From Rhodospirillaceae bacterium (GTDB lineage: Bacteria > Pseudomonadota > Alphaproteobacteria > UBA8366), in NCBI GenBank assembly GCA_002722095.1, contig PBKG01000002.1:30634-51459 (forward strand): a stretch of DNA of 20,826 bases, given 5' to 3'. Positions 15,259 to 20,826 of this stretch are shown one piece after another; the stretch's first letter is position 1; each line of letters starts with the position of its first letter. The notes below the pieces were generated by a model, which saw only the letters and a list, made by a program, of their open reading frames with translations, was not told where the DNA came from and searched no databases. The translations under genes were made by a program, and so were the position numbers.

Positions 15259-16809
15259 ATGGCCTTCGACGATCTTTACAAGGAATTAGCCAAGCGCGAA
15301 GCCGACGCGCACGCCATGGGCGGTGCGGAGAAGCTTGAGCGGCGCAAGAAGGCCGGTGTTTTGAACGCCCGCGAGCGGTTGGACCATTTGCTTGATGACG
15401 ACAGCTTCTTGGAGTCCGGCCTGCTCGCGCAATCGGCGGTGCCCGAGCAACGGGCAAAATCCCCGGCCGACGGTAAAATTGCCGGCTACGGCACGGTAAA
15501 TGGGCGTGATGTGGTGGTGGTTTCGAACGATTTTACGGTCAAAGGAGCGTCGAGCGCCGCGACCAACATGAAAAAAATCGCGCAGATGCAGCGCACCGCG
15601 ACCGAACGCGGCATCCCTTTGATTTTCTTAGGAGAATCATCTGGCGCGCGCATCCCGGATAATATGGGCGCCCTCGGTATGGGCACCTTGCTTGCGAACA
15701 GTCAGACGCAATATCGCAGACTGCGGGAGAGCCCCTGGGCTGCGGCCGTGCTTGGCATGGCCTACGGGTCGTCGAGTTGGTACGGGGTCTTGTCGGATTT
15801 CTGCGTGATGCGCAAAGGCGCAGTGATGGCGGTGTCCTCCGAACGGCTCGTTTCGATGGCAATCGGTGAGAAGGTGGATCCGGAAAAACTCGGCGGTTGG
15901 CGCCTGCATGCCAACGAGACCGGGCTGGTGGACCGGGTGGTGGATACGGACGAGGAAGCGCTCGACGAAATCAAAAAGTTCCTCAGCTATCTCCCCAGTC
16001 ACCGCAACGAGTTGCCGCCGTCAGCGCCGGTGCCGAAGGGTTCGGACGACGCGGCCAAATCACTGCCCGATCTGGTGCCGGAAAACCGGACTCAGGTCTA
16101 CGACATGCGCAAAGTGCTGGCGGCAGTCGCGGATAAGGACAGCTTGTTCGAGATGAAGCCCCGCTTCGGACGGACGGCGGTGACCACGTTTGCCAGGCTC
16201 GACGGAGAGACCGTCGGGTTCATTGCCAACAACCCGCTACACAAAGCCGGGGCGATGGATGCCCAGGCTTGCGAGAAAATTACCGACTTCATGGTGCTTT
16301 GCGATTCCTACAACGTGCCGATGGTTTTCTTCGTCGACAATCCGGGTTTCGTCATCGGTATGGATGCGGAGCGGCAACGGGCGCCCGGCAAGATTATGAA
16401 TTTCATGAATGCGCTGCAGCAGGTCACCGTGCCCAAGCTGACCCTGATGATCCGCAAGAATTACGGTCAGGCCTACATCAATATGGGCGGCAATAAGAAT
16501 GCCGACGACGTGGCCGCATGGATTACCGCCGAGGTCAGCTTTATGGACCCGGCCTTCGCCGTAAATGTGGTCTATGGCAAGGAGGGTGAGCGCCTCGAAG
16601 AGAGCGATCCGGACCTGTTTGCTGAAAAACTGAAAGAAATCGAGCTTAATAATTCGGTATGGGATTTGGCCGCTTGCTATGCGGCGCAGCAAATCATAAA
16701 ACCCGAGGATACTCGCCAATGGCTCAAGCAAATGTTGCGCGTTCATCGCCGTCGACTATCGGGCGGCATCGGCCAACATTTGCTCGCAAATTGGCCGACC
16801 AGTTACTGA
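15259..16809 (+). CDS. Acyl-CoA carboxylase carboxyltransferase (beta-type) subunit 1
   Basis: This 516-residue protein has both crotonase-like halves of a carboxyltransferase, which moves CO2 from carboxybiotin to an acyl-CoA. Seen: the family's N-terminal helix and LNARERLDHLLDDDSF (35-50), GESSGARIPDN (125-135), NNPLHKAGAMD (324-334), VDNPGFVIGMDAE (359-371) and MIRKNYGQAYINMGG (397-411). Unusual points: the segment that is normally G..AGGA..SP reads GMAYGSSSWYG (166-176), with Ser171 for the second oxyanion-hole Gly, and Ile407 aligns with the Asp422 specificity residue of Streptomyces propionyl-CoA carboxylase. I chose ATG 15259, with AGGGTGG 11 bases upstream. A GTG at 15196 would add 21 residues that lack family similarity and a ribosome site. 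It is the first gene of the carboxylase operon, 18 bases before the biotin carboxylase. Confidence 0.9.
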   Translation: MAFDDLYKELAKREADAHAMGGAEKLERRKKAGVLNARERLDHLLDDDSFLESGLLAQSAVPEQRAKSPADGKIAGYGTVNGRDVVVVSNDFTVKGASSAATNMKKIAQMQRTATERGIPLIFLGESSGARIPDNMGALGMGTLLANSQTQYRRLRESPWAAAVLGMAYGSSSWYGVLSDFCVMRKGAVMAVSSERLVSMAIGEKVDPEKLGGWRLHANETGLVDRVVDTDEEALDEIKKFLSYLPSHRNELPPSAPVPKGSDDAAKSLPDLVPENRTQVYDMRKVLAAVADKDSLFEMKPRFGRTAVTTFARLDGETVGFIANNPLHKAGAMDAQACEKITDFMVLCDSYNVPMVFFVDNPGFVIGMDAERQRAPGKIMNFMNALQQVTVPKLTLMIRKNYGQAYINMGGNKNADDVAAWITAEVSFMDPAFAVNVVYGKEGERLEESDPDLFAEKLKEIELNNSVWDLAACYAAQQIIKPEDTRQWLKQMLRVHRRRLSGGIGQHLLANWPTSY

Positions 16810-16827
16810 TCGACTAGAGAAGAGCAC

Positions 16828-18168
16828 ATGTTCAAAAAAGTCCTGATCGCCAATCGTGGCGCTGTCGCCTCGCGCATTCTACGCGCACTCCACAATATGA
16901 ACGTTGAAGCCGTGGCGGTGTATTCGGAAGCGGATGCGGCGTCGCCTTATGTTGCTGCCGCCGATCAAGCGATCGATATCGGCCTCGCGCATCCCAAGGA
17001 AAGCTACCTCAATATGGACGCGCTTATCGCGGCAGTGAAAGAGTCCGGCGCGGACGGTGTTCATCCGGGGTACGGATTCTTTGCCGAAAATCCCGAGTTC
17101 GCCGACGCAGTCGAAGCGGCGGGTGCAAAATTCATCGGGCCTTCGCCGCAATGGCTGAAGGCCATGGGGCATAAGACCGAAGCCCGCGATCTAATGGCCG
17201 AGCACGGCATGAATGTTGGTAGCGGCTCCGACCTTTTGACAGACGAATCGGATATGATCGCCGCGGCCAACGAAATCGGATACCCGGTCCTGATCAAACC
17301 CGCTGCCGGCGGCGGCGGTATTGGCATGCTGCCGGCCCAGGACGAAGAGCAACTCCTGAAGGCTGCGGGCAGGGCACGCTCCATGGCCGAACGTGGATTC
17401 GGAAATGGCGATATTTATATCGAGCGGCTGGTCGAAAAACCGCGTCATGTGGAATTCCAGGTCTTGGGCGATGCCACAGGCGATGTCTGCCACGTTTTCG
17501 AACGCGATTGTTCGGTCCAGCGCCGGCATCAAAAGATCATCGAAGAAGCCCCCGCTCCGAATGTGGCGCGCGAGGTAATCCTCGAACGTGCGAACGAAAT
17601 TACCGCGACGCTAAAATCACTGCCTTACGACAATATCGGCACGGTCGAGATGCTGATGGGCCAGGATGGCGGTTTCAGTTTTCTAGAGATGAATACCCGC
17701 CTTCAGGTGGAGCACGGTGTCACCGAAGAGGTGACGGGCGTCGATTTGGTTGCTGCCCAAGTACGCTCGGCGGCGGGCGAAGCGGTTGCGGATATTATTC
17801 CGGCTGACGTGGCGGTAACTGGCCATGCTATTCAGGCGCGGGTCTATGCGGAAGATCCGGTAAAGTTCTTTCCCTCTCCGGGTCCGCTCGAAACGTATCG
17901 ACTTCCGGAAGGAGACGGAATTCGGGTTGAAACAGGGTTTGCGGAAGGGATGGAGGTAACGCCGTTCTACGATCCGCTCGTCGCCAAAGTGCTCTCTCGC
18001 GGCAAGGATCGCGACCAGGCGACGGAAATTTTGATTGGCGCATTGGAAAATTTTGCGATTGAGGGCATAAAGTCGAATATTCCAGCCCTGTTGCAGATCC
18101 TTCGTTCGGATGGATTTCGCTCGGGCGACGTACATACCGGTCTTACGGCCGAGGTCATTCAGAATTAA
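16828..18168 (+). CDS. Biotin carboxylase subunit of an acyl-CoA carboxylase
   Basis: This 446-residue protein has the length of free-standing AccC-type biotin carboxylases, which use ATP and bicarbonate to carboxylate biotin on the carrier. Seen: N-terminal KVLIANRGAVASRILRA (4-20), VHPGYGFFAENPEFA (78-92), Lys116, the ATP-grasp glycine loop KPAAGGGGIGML (157-168), ERDCSVQRRHQKIIEEAPAP (225-244) with Lys236, the metal-binding and catalytic EMNTRLQVEH (287-296) with Glu287, Asn289 and Arg291, and Arg338 in IQARVYAEDP. All residues expected of an active enzyme are present. There is no fused biotin domain; a separate carrier follows 14 bases downstream. The ribosome site AGAGAAGAG is directly upstream. 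The sequence alone does not separate a dedicated partner of the two carboxyltransferases from the housekeeping acetyl-CoA carboxylase subunit, but gene order points to the former. Confidence 0.95.
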   Translation: MFKKVLIANRGAVASRILRALHNMNVEAVAVYSEADAASPYVAAADQAIDIGLAHPKESYLNMDALIAAVKESGADGVHPGYGFFAENPEFADAVEAAGAKFIGPSPQWLKAMGHKTEARDLMAEHGMNVGSGSDLLTDESDMIAAANEIGYPVLIKPAAGGGGIGMLPAQDEEQLLKAAGRARSMAERGFGNGDIYIERLVEKPRHVEFQVLGDATGDVCHVFERDCSVQRRHQKIIEEAPAPNVAREVILERANEITATLKSLPYDNIGTVEMLMGQDGGFSFLEMNTRLQVEHGVTEEVTGVDLVAAQVRSAAGEAVADIIPADVAVTGHAIQARVYAEDPVKFFPSPGPLETYRLPEGDGIRVETGFAEGMEVTPFYDPLVAKVLSRGKDRDQATEILIGALENFAIEGIKSNIPALLQILRSDGFRSGDVHTGLTAEVIQN

Positions 18169-18182
18169 GGAGTTGAGGGGAC

Positions 18183-18404
18183 ATGGCGACAGAAGACGTC
18201 GAATCCGAAGTAACCGGAACGGTTTGGAAGATTGAATGTAAGGTAGGCGATAGCGTCTCCGACGGCGATACGCTGATGATTTTGGAATCCATGAAAATGG
18301 AAATCCCGGTAATTTGCCCCGAAGACGGCACGATTACCGAAATCAAGGTTAAGGAAGAAGACCCGGTGGCCGAAGGGGATGTGGTCGTCGTACTCGAGGT
18401 CTAA
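18183..18404 (+). CDS. Small free-standing biotin carboxyl carrier protein
   Basis: This 73-residue protein is essentially a bare biotinyl domain. The ESMKME motif (35-40) presents Lys38 for attachment of biotin, and the flanking turns VWKIECKVGD (14-23) and PVAEGDVVVVLE (61-72) are the two halves of the hammerhead fold. It lacks the Pro/Ala-rich linker and the thumb of AccB from acetyl-CoA carboxylase. It shuttles carboxybiotin from the upstream biotin carboxylase to the carboxyltransferases. A strong AAGGAG site precedes the ATG. Spacing to both neighbours is 13-14 bases, so it belongs to the operon. Confidence 0.95.
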   Translation: MATEDVESEVTGTVWKIECKVGDSVSDGDTLMILESMKMEIPVICPEDGTITEIKVKEEDPVAEGDVVVVLEV

Positions 18405-18417
18405 TCCTCTCTGACAA

Positions 18418-19980
18418 ATGTCCGCGAAAGACCTTCTCGACGAGCTGAAGCAACGGCGCGAATGGGCCGAGGCGCAGGGCGGCGAGGCTAATGTCGCACG
18501 TCAGCATAAGGCGGGACGGCTTACGATCCGTGAGCGAATAGCTGGGCTTGCGGACTCCGACAGCTTCTTCGAGATCGGCAAGCTTACCGGGGCCGAAACA
18601 TTCGAAGACGGCAAAATCAAGCATGTGACGCCTGCGGCCTATGTGATGGGCCTTTGCGATGTCGACGGGCGCACGGTCGCGGTCGGCGGTGAAGACTTCA
18701 CCGTACGCGGTGGTACCAGTGCCAGTCTCGATCGGCTGAAAGGCGGTCAAGGTGGTTTCATCGAGGATTTGGCGCACGAATATCGCATTCCGCTGGTGAA
18801 TTTAATCGACGGGGCCGGCGGCTCCGTCACGTCCGCCAAGCGGCGAGGACATACGGTTTTCCCCGGCATCAATTCATTCGATCGCTCGGTCGATCTCATG
18901 GGTGAAGTGCCCGTGGTCGCGGCGGTTATGGGCTCTGCCGCGGGCGGACCTGCCGGTCGCGCGATCCTGTCTCACTTTTCGGTCATGGTGGAAGGGACAA
19001 GCCAAATCTTCGCTGCCGGTCCGGCGGTGGTCGAACGATCCCTGGGGCAAAAGATCGATAAGGAAGATCTGGGTGGCCCGGAGGTGGCAGTGCATCAGGG
19101 CGGGACAATCGACAATGTCGTGACGAGCGAAGAAGAATGTTTCGCCGAGATCAGGCGATTTCTGAGCTATATGCCGCAAAATGTCTGGGAACAGCCGCCA
19201 ATAGAGGACAGCGACGACCCGGCGGGCCGCACCGAAGAATCGCTCGACAGCATCGTGCCCGAGAACCGTCGCCAGGCTTATGACATGCGCCGTGTGATCG
19301 AACTCGTTTCCGACACAGGATCGGTATTCGAATTACAGCCCCATTACGGCAAGTCGTTGATAACCTGCCTCGCGCGGTTCGGTGGCCATGTGACCGGAAT
19401 CGTCGCCAATAACCCGGAGGTTTATGGCGGCGCCATGGACGGACCGGCGGCGCGCAAGCAAATTCGCTTCGTCGAAATGTGCGATGCCTTCCATATTCCG
19501 CTGGTTTTTTTAGTCGATGTACCGGGTTTCATGGTGGGGCTGCAGGCCGAAGCGTCCGGCGTGTTGCGCGACGGTATGCGTGCCCTCTATGTGGCGAGCC
19601 AGGCGACGGTGCCCGTGATGACCGTCGTCATTCGCAAATGTTATGGCATGGCCGGCTTGGCAACTTGTCATCGGCGCAGTCTCGATTTTTCCTTGAGCTG
19701 GCCCACCGGCGAATGGGGATCGCTTCCCATCGAAGGTGGAGTCGCGGCGGCCTATCGGCGGGAAATTGAAAATTCGGACGATCCCAAAAAACGAGAAGCG
19801 GAGCTAGAGGAAGACCTTCGCGAATACGCCTCTCCGTTTCGCACCGCAGCGGCCTTCGGGGTCGAGGATTTGATCCAGCCGAGTGAAACCCGGGCGTATC
19901 TATGTCGGTTCGTAAAATTGGCGCAGGGTCGCTTGAAAACGGAATTAGGCCCCAAAGCGCGGGTCGGCGTTAGACCTTAG
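18418..19980 (+). CDS. Acyl-CoA carboxylase carboxyltransferase (beta-type) subunit 2
   Basis: This 520-residue second carboxyltransferase is full length and distinct from subunit 1. Shared features include RERIAGLADSDSFFE (38-52), the linker SIVPENRRQAYDMRRV (278-293) and NNPEVYGGAMDGPA (331-344). Here the first oxyanion segment keeps the canonical AGG (GSAAGGPAG, 172-180), and the second half keeps VDVPGFMVGLQAE (366-378). By contrast, the usual SGGAR-like segment reads DGAGGSV (131-137), and after RKCYG the residues are MAGL, putting Leu414 at the specificity position that is Asp422 in propionyl-CoA carboxylase. C-terminal WPTGEWG (428-434) is typical. No purine-rich ribosome site precedes the ATG, where the 13-bp spacer is pyrimidine-rich, so translation may depend on coupling to the carrier gene. 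The acyl-CoA substrate is unknown. Confidence 0.92.
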   Translation: MSAKDLLDELKQRREWAEAQGGEANVARQHKAGRLTIRERIAGLADSDSFFEIGKLTGAETFEDGKIKHVTPAAYVMGLCDVDGRTVAVGGEDFTVRGGTSASLDRLKGGQGGFIEDLAHEYRIPLVNLIDGAGGSVTSAKRRGHTVFPGINSFDRSVDLMGEVPVVAAVMGSAAGGPAGRAILSHFSVMVEGTSQIFAAGPAVVERSLGQKIDKEDLGGPEVAVHQGGTIDNVVTSEEECFAEIRRFLSYMPQNVWEQPPIEDSDDPAGRTEESLDSIVPENRRQAYDMRRVIELVSDTGSVFELQPHYGKSLITCLARFGGHVTGIVANNPEVYGGAMDGPAARKQIRFVEMCDAFHIPLVFLVDVPGFMVGLQAEASGVLRDGMRALYVASQATVPVMTVVIRKCYGMAGLATCHRRSLDFSLSWPTGEWGSLPIEGGVAAAYRREIENSDDPKKREAELEEDLREYASPFRTAAAFGVEDLIQPSETRAYLCRFVKLAQGRLKTELGPKARVGVRP

Positions 19981-20061
19981 TCGAATTCGCAGGATATAGG
20001 CGTCAGAAGGCAAAAATTGGCGGCGTTTTGCGATCTTTTTAAGGAAAAAGGGCGTTTCGGG

Positions 20062-20118
20062 ATGGTAAAAGCGGCCCGTGCAGCTTATTTTTTGATTATC
20101 GGAATTTGGCCGGAGTAG
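20062..20118 (+). CDS. Possible 18-residue leader peptide ahead of the AT-rich membrane-protein gene
   Basis: An ATG at 20062 opens an 18-codon frame ending in TAG at 20116-20118, three bases before the ATG of the next gene. The purine-rich AAGGAAAAAGGG lies upstream. The peptide reads MVKAARAAYFLIIGIWPE, with a basic start and a short hydrophobic middle. The ribosome site of the following gene (GGAG, 20112-20115) lies inside its last two codons, as in coupled leader peptides. Frames of this size are common by chance, so it is only a candidate. Confidence 0.25.
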   Translation: MVKAARAAYFLIIGIWPE

Positions 20119-20121
20119 GTC

Positions 20122-20385
20122 ATGAAGTATGGGTTGGTATATTACATTGGATTTGTAGATAAATACGATACTTATTTGAAAAATAGGAAGTATAGATCTT
20201 TTAAATCTATTATATATTTTTTTATTATTATATTTTCTTTATTTTATATTTATAATTCTATTTCCGGCACTCCCCAGTTAATATTTTTAATTATGACTGT
20301 ACTTGTGTTTATTCTTGGCTTGCCTTTTATCAACAGCTTGCTGAAGGTCACGTTCAGCGATCTTAAAGGTCTTTGGTCCTCATAA
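20122..20385 (+). CDS. Small two-span membrane protein, AT-rich, of unknown function
   Basis: I do not recognise this 87-residue protein. A basic, tyrosine-rich start (KYDTYLKNRKYRSFK, 14-28) is followed by two hydrophobic segments, about 29-46 and 52-71, and a short tail with Lys75 and Lys82. By the positive-inside rule both ends would face the cytoplasm. GGAG lies 6 bases before the ATG. The first two thirds use almost exclusively A/T-ending codons (runs of TAT, ATT, TTT, AAA), quite unlike every other gene here, which suggests recent acquisition. The last third drifts back toward the local composition. Frame openness is less informative in TA-rich DNA because stops are frequent by chance, so 87 uninterrupted codons there support a real gene. 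A small toxin-like or phage- or island-derived membrane protein would fit, but nothing specific shows it. Confidence 0.55.
   Translation: MKYGLVYYIGFVDKYDTYLKNRKYRSFKSIIYFFIIIFSLFYIYNSISGTPQLIFLIMTVLVFILGLPFINSLLKVTFSDLKGLWSS
20161..20260. other. Very AT-rich islet
   Basis: I count 12 G/C in these 100 bases, with only 2 in 20221-20260, whereas the surrounding genes are moderately GC-rich. The islet lies inside the small membrane-protein gene. Such tracts are typical of horizontally acquired DNA silenced by nucleoid proteins. No flanking direct repeat, integrase or transposase is visible. Confidence 0.8.
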
Positions 20386-20486
20386 CCTGAGGCAAGCGCC
20401 AGGTCGTTCGAGATCGGCACCATAGCTCAAAAGTTAATTAGGATTCGACCGGCCGAACGCTGGGAATGCATTTGGCGGGTCTCACC

Positions 20487-20826
20487 TCACCCCGCTAGCG
20501 CGTCCATAAAATCATCAACCGCCATCGCCTCTAAAGCCGCCCGGTCTTCGAAAAGTGGCAGAATGAAATCCTGCTGGTGGGATGTCAGTCCGATGGCGAC
20601 GTTTTCGCGGAATTTCTCGCCGATACGCTCGACGCCGCCATCGTCGCGGCGGTTTTTGTGGCCGAGAGGAAAATCGACCACCATGTCTTCGGTCGAAGTT
20701 CCATCCTTGAAATGGACCTGTACCGCGTTGGCATCCGACTTCACCTTGAGATCGTAATAATCGCTGGTGAAACCTTCGTCTGGGGTAACCGTGGTGATAT
20801 CCCGAAGCGCATCGATGCGCGGATCG
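20487..20826 (-). CDS. MmgE/PrpD family protein, C-terminal 112 residues (5' end beyond the window)
   Basis: The frame is open from the right edge to the TGA at 20487-20489. Visible in order: DPRIDALRD, FTSDYYDLKV, the strand VQVHFKDGTS, the segment PLGHKNRRDDGGVERIGEKFREN, and a helical tail ending in MDALAG. The Y.D...V.V.F.DGT and PLGH..RR..G......KF pattern is the C-terminal domain signature of 2-methylcitrate dehydratase-like proteins. An internal GTG at 20744 is not the start, because the family sequence continues upstream of it. This is a different subtype from the complete MmgE/PrpD gene at the left of the window. It dehydrates or isomerises a substituted citrate-like acid in known members; the substrate here is unknown. 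Confidence 0.85.
   Translation of the reverse strand, partial: DPRIDALRDITTVTPDEGFTSDYYDLKVKSDANAVQVHFKDGTSTEDMVVDFPLGHKNRRDDGGVERIGEKFRENVAIGLTSHQQDFILPLFEDRAALEAMAVDDFMDALAG

Noticed and set aside
20035..20050. CTTTTT-AAGG-AAAAAG hairpin after the carboxylase operon as a terminator
   Set aside because: The stem is almost all A-T pairs, the loop is short and no T run follows.
1..20826. CRISPR array, tRNA/rRNA genes, transposase or integrase, toxin-antitoxin pair
   Set aside because: I saw no spaced repeats, no RNA gene signature, and no protein resembling these families in the window.

Overview
The window reads as a chromosomal segment of a Gram-negative proteobacterium, most likely an alphaproteobacterium. 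The GC content is moderately high by eye. The gene families present are typical of carboxylate-degrading Rhodospirillales-like or marine and soil alphaproteobacteria: MmgE/PrpD proteins, tandem CaiB-type CoA transferases, a Bug/TctC-type binding protein, a fused TRAP permease and an acyl-CoA carboxylase operon. The taxonomic call is inference from gene content only. I found no tRNA, rRNA, insertion sequence, integrase or CRISPR array.

Left block (1-7900) is carboxylate uptake and CoA-ester metabolism. It holds a truncated tripartite tricarboxylate transporter binding protein (minus), a 345-bp divergent intergenic region, an MmgE/PrpD protein (plus), two tandem family III CoA transferases (minus), a 4TM/12TM fused TRAP permease (plus) and an acyl-CoA dehydrogenase (minus). 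A coherent but unproven reading is import of an organic acid, CoA activation by transfer, hydration or dehydration, and alpha,beta-dehydrogenation.

Middle block (8015-15112) begins with an alpha/beta hydrolase carrying the complete active-site set of fluoroacetate dehalogenases. Eight bases later a cell-surface sugar cluster starts: rmlA, rmlC and rmlD (dTDP-rhamnose; rmlB is not in the window), a multi-membrane-span GT-C type glycosyltransferase and a 2OG-Fe(II) oxygenase, all plus strand and almost without gaps. A minus-strand fusion of a GT2 glycosyltransferase and a SAM methyltransferase converges on them.

Right block (15259-19980) is a four-gene acyl-CoA carboxylase operon in the order carboxyltransferase 1, biotin carboxylase, 73-residue biotin carrier, carboxyltransferase 2. 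Two full-length, clearly different carboxyltransferase subunits flank a single biotin carboxylase/carrier pair. The substrate is unknown. Both carboxyltransferases have a hydrophobic residue where propionyl-CoA carboxylase has its specificity aspartate.

Right end (19981-20826) contains a very AT-rich islet (12 G/C in the 100 bases 20161-20260) encoding a small two-span membrane protein that looks foreign to its surroundings. An 18-codon reading frame sits immediately upstream of it. The window ends inside the C-terminal part of a second MmgE/PrpD (2-methylcitrate dehydratase-like) gene on the minus strand.

The strongest leads for something undescribed are the two-carboxyltransferase carboxylase, the AT-rich membrane-protein islet, the defluorinase-like hydrolase next to the rhamnose genes, and a 13-bp tandem duplication that has rewritten the stop codon and gene junction before the oxygenase.
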